NCBI GenBank assembly: GCA_020860745.1
Contig: JAJBTR010000097.1
Coordinates: 416 to 5,798 of the forward strand
Reading direction: 5' to 3'
Length of the DNA stretch: 5,383 nt
From: Lachnospiraceae bacterium
GTDB lineage: Bacteria; Bacillota; Clostridia; Lachnospirales; Lachnospiraceae
Part shown: positions 1-5,383 of the stretch, piece by piece
How positions within the stretch are numbered: the first letter of the stretch is position 1
Layout: every line of letters starts with the position of its first letter
Notes under the pieces: model-generated
Seen by the model: the letters and a program-made list of their open reading frames with translations, nothing else
Databases searched by the model: none
What the model was told of the DNA's origin: nothing
Translations under genes and position numbers: made by a program

Positions 1-217
1 GTGTGAGGATCAACCCGATAACGCCAAAAAAATGAAAAATCGGGTTCCTGGGGTGAGAATCAACCCGATAAAACTAAAAAATGTGAGGAAATTGGGTTCT
101 TAGAAAGAAAAACTAACCGATAAAACAGAATAATTCAAAAAAATCGGGTTGCGAAGGCAAAAAGCGACCCGATAATAAAGAAAAATATGAATAAATTTGG
201 TTTTCAGGCAAGAAGTA
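1..217. repeat. Degenerate 52-bp tandem repeat with alternating inverted 8-base arms
   Basis: Four successive units are visible. Left arms lie at 12-19 (AACCCGAT), 62-69 (AACCCGAT), 114-121 (TAACCGAT) and 166-173 (GACCCGAT). Right arms lie at 39-46 (ATCGGGTT), 91-98 (ATTGGGTT), 143-150 (ATCGGGTT) and 195-202 (ATTTGGTT). Right arms repeat at exactly 52 bp; left arms at 50, 52 and 52 bp. The gaps are also fixed: 19 to 21 nt inside a unit, and exactly 15 nt from each right arm to the next left arm, so each arm could pair with either neighbour. Spacers are A/G-rich on the plus strand and partly alike, for example GTGAGGATC at 3-11 and GTGAGAATC at 53-61. Copies decay rightwards, no convincing fifth unit is seen, and the array may extend left of the window. 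It encodes no credible protein. Its function is unknown. Confidence 0.75.
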
Positions 218-250
218 CTCTGTCTAAAGAAATCAAAAAAATGATTATAC

Positions 251-297
251 GAGAAAAAGAAACCCGCGCGAAATGAATCTTTCCCTACTCGCGCGGG
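251..297 (-). terminator. Probable intrinsic terminator of the beta-galactosidase gene
   Basis: CCCGCGCG (263-270) and CGCGCGGG (290-297) are perfect 8-base complements separated by 19 nt. Read on the minus strand, the hairpin is followed directly by TTTCTTTTTC (262-253), a T-rich tract as in Rho-independent terminators. The plus strand has no T tract after the stem, so the orientation fits the leftward gene, whose stop codon lies about 105 nt upstream. The loop is longer than usual and the T tract is interrupted by one C, so efficiency cannot be judged by eye. Confidence 0.65.
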
Positions 298-360
298 CTT
301 ACATATCTAGTCGTTTAATTTTCTACATCGCAGGCAAATTTTCCTTACCCGCGCAGGCTG
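281..360. repeat. Diverged direct repeat of the GC-rich terminator arm
   Basis: Bases 281-300 and 341-360 match at 16 of 20 positions, offset by exactly 60 bp, around a shared core of TTCC-TAC-CGCGC-GGCT. The first copy holds one arm of the probable terminator (290-297). The second copy contains CCCGCGC (348-354), which is a perfect complement to GCGCGGG (291-297). A shorter related piece, CGCAGGC, occurs at 329-335 and again at 352-358. The tract between the lacZ stop codon and the terminator therefore appears to be built from several decayed copies of one GC-rich element. Confidence 0.5.
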
Positions 361-402
361 CTGCATTGTCTCCACTTCTGACCGTCTCAGATTTTTCCCT
401 TC

Positions 403-3400
403 TTACAGTTCTTCCGGCCGGATATGGAATCCGAAGCTATAGTGCGTATCATTCAGCCTGTATTTTTTCGCAAGCTGCGGTCCGCAGCTTCCGGAACCGA
501 TCCCGCTCTGCCGATAGTCAATGCAGAAGATGGTCTGTCCGGATTTTTCCAGCTCATAGTTGTGCGCTTTTTTCGTCAGCTCCTCCGCAGTGTACTGGGA
601 GAGGTTGAAGGAAAACGGCGTCTCATTGTAGACGGAAAGCCGGTGTGTCCGGTCCGCCACTGTGACATACTCACAGCCGTAGTGGCTGCCGTTCTCCTGC
701 GGCCGGATGTAATCCTCATGCATCGCCGCCACATGGGCGTCAAACTTTCCGAACCAGCTGGCCTGGTGCTTATCAATATAACTCTCGTAAGGGCCGTAGC
801 CGTAGTACTCCACCTTGCACATGTTTTTCGGCAGATGCAGGCGAAGTCCGAGTCTCGGAAGATACGCCTCGTGAATTTCGAAGTTGTTCTCAATACCGTG
901 GCGGTCCAGCCTCAATTCCGGATGATTGAAGTAAGGTGCGTAGGTACCGCGCATCACGGCGTCGCGCTCCACCTCAAAATGGACGTCGATCGTACCGTCA
1001 GGACGGATCATCCAGGTAATCTCAAAGTTGAGATACTTCTGGCGGAATACCGGAGCCATAGCGGATACGGTAGTGATCTTCAGGCTTCCGTCCTTCAGCG
1101 TCTCAAAGGTATTGCTGTAAGTCCGGGTCTGCATGCAATCATAACCCGCCGCATACCACAGACGCTTCACAATGCGGTCATTGTCTGTAGGGGCACGCCA
1201 GATGTTTAACTCCATCGGGTCATCCATAAAGCTGTGATTCTTGTATACAATTCTGCCGATCACGCCGGTCAGCTTATTGAAGGTATAGGAGAAATCCTGA
1301 CCCTCGATGTACACGTAACGCTCGTCTTCACTGTAGGTAACCGCTTTTTCTCCGGCGCCCTCGGCAGCCAGCAGATCCGTCAGCTTCTTTGTCGGCGCAT
1401 CATTCAAAAACAGCTGGTCGAAGCCGAGCTCAAAGCCCTCTTCCCGGAACCAGTCCGCCTTCAGCTTGTGAGAGCGGATCATAACATAGGCTTTCCCCTT
1501 CTCTGCAGGCACCTCGATGGGGAGCTTGACCTCTTTTTTCGTTCTCGGAGCGACATCCAGAATCTCCGTATCGTGCACCTCTCCCTCGGAAATCTTATCC
1601 CCGTCGCACCAGACAGACCAGGTCAGATAAAGCGCATCTTTCAGATTCAGGAAATCCAGGTTGTTCTGTAAAATATATGTTCCGGCAACAGCATCCACAA
1701 GCTTCACGCGCACCGGGCGGTGTACATTCTTGTACTCCTTAATGCCGACCGAAAGCGTGCGGTCCGGATATACCAGTCCGTCCATACAGAAGTTGCCGTC
1801 GTTCGGGTACTCTCCGAAATCTCCGCCGTAGTAGAACTTTTTATGTCTGCTGTTGGTCTTTCCCATGTAAACGCCGTGGTCGCACCACTCCCAGACAAAT
1901 CCACCTACATAGGTATCGTACATCTCCTCCAGCTCATAGTAGTCCTCGATATCTCCGGGACCGTTGCCCATGGCGTGGATATACTCACACTGAACAAACG
2001 GTTTGTCCGGGTTATTCTGCAGATATGCGTGCATCTCCGGAATGGAGGCATACATGCGGCTGCGCAGGTCAATATTCGAATAATCATTCTTTCCGCCGAT
2101 CGGGTTGCGCGGGCGGTGAAGCGACCCTTCATAATGGGTCAGGCGCGTCTCATCAAAGCTCTTCGTCCAGGCAAGCGCATTTTCAAACGTGCAGCCGTAA
2201 CCGGACTCGTTACCCATGGACCATACCACGACGCAGGGACGGTTCTTATCCCGGAGCACACACTTCTGCACACGGTCCAGCACCGGCTCCTTCCAGTCCG
2301 GATTGTCACAGATAAACGGCGGGAACGGATGCTCGCCGCCCTCCTCAAAGATGTTGACATTGTAGAGATCGACCACGCCGTGAATCTCCAGATCCGTCTC
2401 ATCAATCACGTAAAAACCATACTCATCGCAGAGCTCGTAGAACTCCGGCATATTCGGATAATGGCTGGTGCGGATCGCATTGAAATTGTGCTGCTTCATC
2501 AGCGCCATGTCCGTGCGGATGCCGTCCAGAGTAACAGCGGAACCCACATACGGGTCGCTGTCATGGCGATTGGTGCCGCGGAAACGAAGCTTCTGTCCGT
2601 TGAGGTAAACAACGCTGTCAACCACCTTGATCTCGCGGAATCCGATATGGTCGCGGATCACTTCGCCGTCTGTCGCCAGAACCAGCGTATACAGATACGG
2701 CTCCTCCGCGTTCCAAAGTGTCACATCCTCCACATCAAAGGAAATTTCTGCACCGGCAGAGCTGCCCTCCGCCACTGTACAGCCGCAGGGCGTCATCAGA
2801 CGGTAAGAAACAGGGATTTCCTCCCCCGCGAACGTCAGCTTAATCTGCACCGCCGCATTTTTATAATTGTCCTTTAAAACCGTCGTCGTGAAGTAGTCCT
2901 GCACATAATTTTCCGGCCGCGCAAGGATATAGACGTCGCGGAAAATACCGGAACTGCGGAATTTATCCTGATCCTCCAGATAGCTGCCGTCGCACCACTG
3001 CAGCACCAGAACCGCCAGAGTGTTTTCCCCCTCCCGCAGCTGCTCCGTGATATCGAATTCGCCTGTGGAATGGGATACCTGGTGATAGCCGATGAAAACG
3101 CCGTTCAGCCATACATAATAGCAGGAATCCACGCCCTCAAAGTTCAGATGGTATGTCGCCGTCCCCTCCGCCTTGTGATAGGTAAAGTTCCGCACATAAG
3201 CGCCGCAGGGGTTCTCATGAGGCACATAGGGCGGGTCAAAGGGAAACGGGTAACGGGTGTTGGTATACTGATGCAGCCCGTACGCGTGATCCTGCCAGTT
3301 GGACGGAACCGGGATCGTATCAAACTCATCGGTACCGTAACCCTCCTCATAGAACACCTCAAGGCAGTCATAAATACTGTCATAATACAGGAACTTCCAG

Positions 3401-3549
3401 TCCCCGTTCAGCAGATAAAAACGATCCGTCTCGCGCCGGTTAGCCCAGTTCAGTCCCTGATCCGGGGAAGCGGGGATATAATAGGCGCGGATCGGCTCCG
3501 TGTTCACATTTAATGTGTGGATATCCTCATAATATTTCGGAATGATCAT
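403..3549 (-). CDS. lacZ: Beta-galactosidase, glycoside hydrolase family 2, LacZ type (1048 aa)
   Basis: This gene encodes an enzyme that hydrolyses terminal beta-galactosides such as lactose. It has no signal peptide, so it should act in the cytoplasm. Domains follow the five-domain LacZ plan: jelly-roll sugar-binding domain (about 35-210, with DGSYLEDQD and SGIFRDV), immunoglobulin-like domain (about 213-306), TIM barrel (about 308-610), a second Ig-like domain (about 615-700) and the C-terminal beta-sandwich (about 745-1044). The acid/base is Glu448 in WSMGNESG and the nucleophile is Glu522 in CEYIHAMGN. TSHYP (His363), DLEIHG (His390) and FVWEWCD (551-557) are the other active-site segments. 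Length is close to E. coli LacZ (1023 aa). The ATG at 3549 follows AGGAGG by 10 nt. By eye, E. coli Asn604 is replaced by Asp590 (CMDGL) and Trp999 by Cys1022 (SCGP), the latter form being familiar in Firmicute relatives. It is transcribed divergently from pyrBI. The family call is firm; the natural substrate is inferred. Confidence 0.96.
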   Translation of the reverse strand: MIIPKYYEDIHTLNVNTEPIRAYYIPASPDQGLNWANRRETDRFYLLNGDWKFLYYDSIYDCLEVFYEEGYGTDEFDTIPVPSNWQDHAYGLHQYTNTRYPFPFDPPYVPHENPCGAYVRNFTYHKAEGTATYHLNFEGVDSCYYVWLNGVFIGYHQVSHSTGEFDITEQLREGENTLAVLVLQWCDGSYLEDQDKFRSSGIFRDVYILARPENYVQDYFTTTVLKDNYKNAAVQIKLTFAGEEIPVSYRLMTPCGCTVAEGSSAGAEISFDVEDVTLWNAEEPYLYTLVLATDGEVIRDHIGFREIKVVDSVVYLNGQKLRFRGTNRHDSDPYVGSAVTLDGIRTDMALMKQHNFNAIRTSHYPNMPEFYELCDEYGFYVIDETDLEIHGVVDLYNVNIFEEGGEHPFPPFICDNPDWKEPVLDRVQKCVLRDKNRPCVVVWSMGNESGYGCTFENALAWTKSFDETRLTHYEGSLHRPRNPIGGKNDYSNIDLRSRMYASIPEMHAYLQNNPDKPFVQCEYIHAMGNGPGDIEDYYELEEMYDTYVGGFVWEWCDHGVYMGKTNSRHKKFYYGGDFGEYPNDGNFCMDGLVYPDRTLSVGIKEYKNVHRPVRVKLVDAVAGTYILQNNLDFLNLKDALYLTWSVWCDGDKISEGEVHDTEILDVAPRTKKEVKLPIEVPAEKGKAYVMIRSHKLKADWFREEGFELGFDQLFLNDAPTKKLTDLLAAEGAGEKAVTYSEDERYVYIEGQDFSYTFNKLTGVIGRIVYKNHSFMDDPMELNIWRAPTDNDRIVKRLWYAAGYDCMQTRTYSNTFETLKDGSLKITTVSAMAPVFRQKYLNFEITWMIRPDGTIDVHFEVERDAVMRGTYAPYFNHPELRLDRHGIENNFEIHEAYLPRLGLRLHLPKNMCKVEYYGYGPYESYIDKHQASWFGKFDAHVAAMHEDYIRPQENGSHYGCEYVTVADRTHRLSVYNETPFSFNLSQYTAEELTKKAHNYELEKSGQTIFCIDYRQSGIGSGSCGPQLAKKYRLNDTHYSFGFHIRPEEL

Positions 3550-3559
3550 AACACAATCC

Positions 3560-3569
3560 CCTCCTCTTT
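3560..3569 (-). promoter_or_regulatory. Ribosome binding site of lacZ
   Basis: On the minus strand this reads AAAGAGGAGG, a near-perfect anti-Shine-Dalgarno match, 10 nt before the ATG at 3549. It supports that start over the downstream in-frame codons. Confidence 0.85.
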
Positions 3570-3586
3570 AAAAATATCGCGGTTTA

Positions 3587-3602
3587 TCAGCTTAAACGCT
3601 GA
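3587..3602. promoter_or_regulatory. Small inverted repeat in the lacZ 5' leader
   Basis: TCAGC (3587-3591) and GCTGA (3598-3602) are perfect complements around a 6-nt centre. The element lies about 38 nt upstream of the lacZ start codon, within the expected leader. It could be a weak hairpin or a repressor half-site pair. Its size is close to what chance allows in AT-rich DNA. Confidence 0.25.
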
Positions 3603-3647
3603 AAGAAATGATTACCAGCCACAAAAATAAGAAAGATTTCAAACGCA

Positions 3648-3678
3648 AATATCACAGTCGAAAATGCGTATTTTTCAA
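3648..3678 (-). promoter_or_regulatory. Alternative lacZ promoter candidate (extended -10)
   Basis: On the minus strand, TTGAAA (3678-3673, five of six consensus -35 bases) is followed after 19 nt by GATATT (3653-3648), which is preceded by TGT to give a TG-N extended -10. The spacer is longer than ideal. It would give a leader of roughly 90 nt and competes with the candidate further upstream. Confidence 0.3.
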
Positions 3679-3697
3679 AATCACCGGATAGAATCGA

Positions 3698-3712
3698 CTA
3701 TATGGAATATAG
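3698..3712. promoter_or_regulatory. Perfect 15-bp palindrome, candidate operator
   Basis: CTATAT-GGA-ATATAG is a perfect 6-bp inverted repeat around a 3-bp centre. It covers the candidate -10 box (3711-3706) of the upstream lacZ promoter, so a protein bound here could block that promoter. No regulator gene is present in the window, so the binding partner is unknown. Confidence 0.35.
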
Positions 3713-3733
3713 ACAAAACAAAAAGATAAGCAA
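3706..3733 (-). promoter_or_regulatory. Candidate sigma-A promoter for lacZ
   Basis: On the minus strand, TTGCTT (3733-3728) and TATATT (3711-3706) are separated by 16 nt. The -10 matches consensus at five of six positions, while the -35 keeps only TTG. Transcription would start near 3699 and give a leader of about 150 nt. This is read by eye and is one of two plausible leftward promoters. Confidence 0.35.
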
Positions 3734-3798
3734 TATTTTCTTCGTATAGTGATTCAGAAGCAGACTTGAAAATGCAGTGCAATTTGTTTAACTGACTA

Positions 3799-3827
3799 TT
3801 GTATTTTGGAAAGCATTACGATATGAT
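3799..3827 (+). promoter_or_regulatory. Candidate sigma-A promoter for pyrBI
   Basis: TATGAT (3822-3827) matches the -10 consensus at five of six positions. TTGTAT (3799-3804) sits 17 nt upstream as a weak -35. Transcription would start around 3833-3835, only about 30 nt before the pyrB ATG. That leaves no room for a PyrR-type attenuator or for an E. coli-like leader peptide and terminator. Confidence 0.45.
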
Positions 3828-3852
3828 AAAAAGAAAACGAACCGCAGATATA

Positions 3853-3858
3853 AGGAGG
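3853..3858 (+). promoter_or_regulatory. Ribosome binding site that fixes the pyrB start
   Basis: AGGAGG lies 6 nt before the ATG at 3865. The reading frame is open back to a TTG at 3799, but that codon overlaps the candidate -35 box and has no Shine-Dalgarno sequence. The ATG also starts the protein where aspartate transcarbamoylases normally begin. Confidence 0.9.
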
Positions 3859-3864
3859 CATTTT

Positions 3865-4782
3865 ATGAGGCATTTGATCAGCCCGCTGGACTTCTCAGTG
3901 GAAGAACTGGACAGGCTTCTGCGTCTGGCCAACGACATTGAGCAGCATCCGGAGAAATACGCGCATGCCTGCGACGGAAAAATACTGGCTACCTGTTTTT
4001 ACGAACCCAGCACACGCACCCGTTTAAGTTTTGAGTCTGCCATGCTGCACCTCGGAGGCAAGGTGCTCGGCTTTTCCGACGCAGCCAACTCTTCCGCATC
4101 CAAGGGAGAGAGCGTTTCCGACACCATCCGTGTCATATCCGAATACGCAGACATCTGCGCCATGCGCCACCCCAAGGAGGGCGCGCCGCTGGTGGCATCG
4201 GAAAAGGCCACGATCCCTGTGATCAACGCGGGCGACGGCGGACACCAGCACCCCACGCAGGCGCTGACCGACCTTCTGACGATTTACAGTTTAAAGGGGC
4301 GTCTGGACCACCTGACGATCGGCCTCTGCGGCGACTTAAAGTTCGGCCGCACTGTCCACTCCCTGATTCATGCTCTGATACGCTATCCAGGCATCCGCTT
4401 TGATCTGATTTCTCCGGAAGAACTGCGCATTCCAAGCAATCTCCACGACGAGGTTCTGGTGCGCAACAATATCCCGTTCCGCGAAGTTGTAAAGCTGGAG
4501 GACGCCCTCCCCGAGCTGGATATCCTTTACATGACCCGTGTACAGCGGGAACGCTTCTTCAACGAGGAAGACTACATCCGCATGAAGGATTTTTATATCT
4601 TGAACAAGGAAAAAATGGATCTGGCTCCGAAAGACATGCTGGTGCTCCACCCGCTCCCCCGTGTCAACGAGATCTCCGTCGAGGTGGACGACGACCCGCG
4701 GGCCGTTTACTTTAAGCAGGCCCGGTACGGCGTTTATGTCCGCATGGCGCTGATACTCACGCTGCTGGAGATAGAAATTTAA
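3865..4782 (+). CDS. pyrB: Aspartate carbamoyltransferase, catalytic subunit (305 aa)
   Basis: PyrB condenses carbamoyl phosphate with L-aspartate to give N-carbamoyl-L-aspartate and phosphate, the committed step of de novo pyrimidine synthesis in the cytoplasm. The carbamoyl-phosphate loop STRTR is at 49-53 within [13 protein letters not shown]. The flexible loop from the adjacent subunit carries Ser77 and Lys80. Arg101, His129 and Gln132 (HPTQ) complete the phosphate and carbonyl contacts. In the aspartate domain, [11 protein letters not shown] holds Arg162, [10 protein letters not shown] holds Arg225, and LHPLPR (261-266) is the closing loop. The length is close to E. coli PyrB (about 310 aa) and all key residues are intact. 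The ATG at 3865 is chosen because of the AGGAGG 6 nt upstream. pyrI follows on the same strand, so the product is probably the c6r6 holoenzyme rather than a bare trimer. The call is firm. Confidence 0.98.
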   Translation: MRHLISPLDFSVEELDRLLRLANDIEQHPEKYAHACDGKILATCFYEPSTRTRLSFESAMLHLGGKVLGFSDAANSSASKGESVSDTIRVISEYADICAMRHPKEGAPLVASEKATIPVINAGDGGHQHPTQALTDLLTIYSLKGRLDHLTIGLCGDLKFGRTVHSLIHALIRYPGIRFDLISPEELRIPSNLHDEVLVRNNIPFREVVKLEDALPELDILYMTRVQRERFFNEEDYIRMKDFYILNKEKMDLAPKDMLVLHPLPRVNEISVEVDDDPRAVYFKQARYGVYVRMALILTLLEIEI

Positions 4783-4845
4783 TTATGTCGTTTGCGGCAG
4801 ATCTGCATGGCAGATGCCTTGCGCGATCGGCTGCAGCGCATAATT
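4781..4845 (+). other. Predicted structured RNA in the pyrB-pyrI spacer
   Basis: AATTATG (4781-4787) overlaps the pyrB stop codon and is a perfect complement of CATAATT (4839-4845). Between them, ATCTGC (4801-4806) and GCAGAT (4810-4815) form a 6-bp stem on a 3-nt loop. It extends by GGC (4796-4798) pairing with GCC (4816-4818) across a 2-nt bulge. TGCGC (4820-4824) can also pair with GCGCA (4836-4840), in partial competition with the outer stem. No T tract follows, so this is not an obvious terminator. It may be an RNA-processing, stability or regulatory element. The folding was judged by eye only. Confidence 0.4.
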
Positions 4846-4939
4846 TCCTGGAATCCATATTCGCAAAGAACCATGTCTATGTCATGCCTGGTCGGAGATG
4901 GATGAGAATCATTAAGAAACCTAACCAGATATAACCTGT

Positions 4940-4956
4940 GCTGCCGCCCCGGCAGC
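4940..4956 (+). promoter_or_regulatory. GC-rich hairpin just upstream of the pyrI ribosome binding site
   Basis: GCTGCCG (4940-4946) and CGGCAGC (4950-4956) are perfect complements around a CCC loop, giving a compact 7-bp stem. It ends 5 nt before the GGAG (4962-4965) that serves pyrI. There is no following T run, so termination is unlikely. A role in separating pyrI translation from pyrB, or in protecting a processed pyrI 5' end, is inference. Confidence 0.55.
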
Positions 4957-4971
4957 GGAATGGAGATTAAG

Positions 4972-5383
4972 ATGTTAAATGTAGGCGCAATCAAGGAGGG
5001 CTATGTCCTGGACCACATCAAAGCCGGCACCAGTCTTTCCATCTACCACTACTTAAAACTGGCCGACCTGGACTGTCCGGTGGCCATGATCATGAATGCC
5101 CGCAGCAACAAGATGGGCAAAAAGGATATTCTTAAAATCGAATGTGATCCGGCCACTCTCAATATTGATTTTGTCGGCTTCATTGATCACAACATCACGG
5201 TAAATATCGTCAAGGATGAAAAAATTGTGGCAAAGAAAGACCTGCAGCTCCCGCTGAAGATCAAAAATGTCATCCGGTGCAAAAATCCCCGGTGCATTTC
5301 TTCCATCGAGCAGGAGCTGGATCAGATCTTCTATCTCACGGATCCGGAGAAAGAGATTTACCGCTGCAAATACTGTGAGACAA
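4972..5383 (+). CDS. pyrI: Aspartate carbamoyltransferase, regulatory subunit, 3' end cut by window
   Basis: PyrI has no catalytic activity. It binds nucleotide effectors (CTP and UTP inhibit, ATP activates in the E. coli enzyme) and links PyrB trimers into the allosteric holoenzyme. The first 137 residues are present. The N-terminal allosteric domain carries GYVLDHI (Asp14, His15), GKKDILKIE (Lys51 and Lys55, matching E. coli Lys56 and Lys60) and Lys88 (E. coli Lys94). The C-terminal zinc domain has Cys103, Cys108, Cys132 and Cys135. Their CX4C-X23-CX2C spacing is identical to E. coli, so the PyrB-docking zinc site is complete. Only a short tail is missing. The ATG at 4972 is chosen because GGAG lies 6 nt upstream and MLNVG is a normal PyrI start; an in-frame ATG at 4960 has poorer support. 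The 189-nt gap from pyrB is unusually long for a pyrBI pair. Confidence 0.96.
   Translation, partial: MLNVGAIKEGYVLDHIKAGTSLSIYHYLKLADLDCPVAMIMNARSNKMGKKDILKIECDPATLNIDFVGFIDHNITVNIVKDEKIVAKKDLQLPLKIKNVIRCKNPRCISSIEQELDQIFYLTDPEKEIYRCKYCET

Larger units (their letters stand above)
3550..3864. other. Divergent AT-rich intergenic region between lacZ and pyrB
   Basis: These 315 bp separate two outward-facing genes and contain no credible coding sequence. They hold the ribosome binding sites of both genes, candidate promoters on each strand, and several short palindromes listed separately. One more is AAAAT-GCGT-ATTTT at 3661-3674. A weak CcpA (cre)-like site at 3591-3604 on the plus strand keeps the central ACG and several flanking positions but lacks the outer TG and C bases, so carbon catabolite control of lacZ is possible but not shown. 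Confidence 0.6.

Noticed and set aside
1..217. CRISPR-like array
   Set aside because: The conserved parts are 8-base arms with two alternating gaps, not identical repeats of 23 or more bases separated by unique spacers. The spacers are themselves partly similar, and no cas gene is present.
273..608. Plus-strand open frame of 111 codons spanning the terminator and the lacZ 3' end
   Set aside because: It crosses the terminator hairpin, lacks a ribosome binding site and overlaps lacZ antisense. The translation has no recognisable features.
424..3513. Long plus-strand open frames opposite lacZ (424-1209, 1234-1671, 1720-2877, 3070-3513)
   Set aside because: All four lie in the one plus-strand frame whose codon boundaries coincide with those of lacZ. 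They exist because lacZ seldom uses TTA, CTA or TCA codons, which would read as stops on the other strand. The products show no recognisable domain.
3799..3864. N-terminal extension of PyrB from TTG at 3799
   Set aside because: The extra 22 residues are unlike the family, the TTG overlaps the candidate -35 box and has no Shine-Dalgarno sequence. AGGAGG sits correctly for the ATG at 3865.
4785..4934. Possible 49-aa peptide between pyrB and pyrI
   Set aside because: It starts with an ATG 2 nt after the pyrB stop. The only nearby GGAG is about 14 nt upstream, and the sequence resembles no family I know. The same bases form the predicted RNA structure. A conserved peptide in relatives would reopen this.
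4960..4974. Alternative pyrI start at ATG 4960
   Set aside because: It is in frame and would add four residues, but it would place the GGAG inside the coding sequence and has only a weak GCGGA upstream next to the hairpin.
4779..4994. Minus-strand open frame of 71 codons over the pyrB-pyrI spacer
   Set aside because: It overlaps the start of pyrI antisense, no convincing ribosome binding site was recognised for it, and its product shows no recognisable features.
1..5383. A new multi-gene system (defence, secretion, mobile element)
   Set aside because: All three genes are well-known metabolic enzymes or subunits. No transposase, integrase, toxin-antitoxin or tRNA is seen, and no attachment site was recognised. 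Any novelty is confined to non-coding structure.

Overview
The window looks like chromosomal sequence from an anaerobic Firmicute, most likely a gut-type Lachnospiraceae (Clostridium cluster XIVa) bacterium. The evidence is strong AGGAGG ribosome binding sites, moderate-GC coding regions set in AT-rich intergenic DNA, a PyrB-PyrI type aspartate transcarbamoylase, and a large cytoplasmic GH2 beta-galactosidase whose C-terminus has the SCGP form rather than the enterobacterial one. The assignment is by recognition only; no search was run.

Layout. Positions 1-402 are non-coding. Bases 1-217 hold about four degenerate copies of a 52-bp tandem repeat with alternating 8-base complementary arms (AACCCGAT / ATCGGGTT). 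Bases 251-360 hold GC-rich CCCGCGCG elements that form a probable terminator for the leftward gene, plus a second, diverged copy upstream in the transcript. A complete lacZ-type beta-galactosidase gene fills 403-3549 on the minus strand. An AT-rich region of about 315 bp (3550-3864) carries putative divergent promoters and palindromes. The plus strand then holds pyrB (3865-4782), a 189-nt spacer with predicted RNA structure, and pyrI (from 4972), which is cut by the window end just after its last zinc cysteine.

How the genes work together. PyrB (catalytic) and PyrI (regulatory) should form the allosteric aspartate transcarbamoylase holoenzyme at the committed step of pyrimidine synthesis. The beta-galactosidase is a separate, divergently transcribed catabolic gene. 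No lactose transporter or regulator is seen in the window, and only the shared intergenic region links it to pyrBI.

No new multi-gene system is visible. The points most worth a second look are the 52-bp array, the mutually exclusive pairing downstream of lacZ, and the unusually long structured spacer between pyrB and pyrI.
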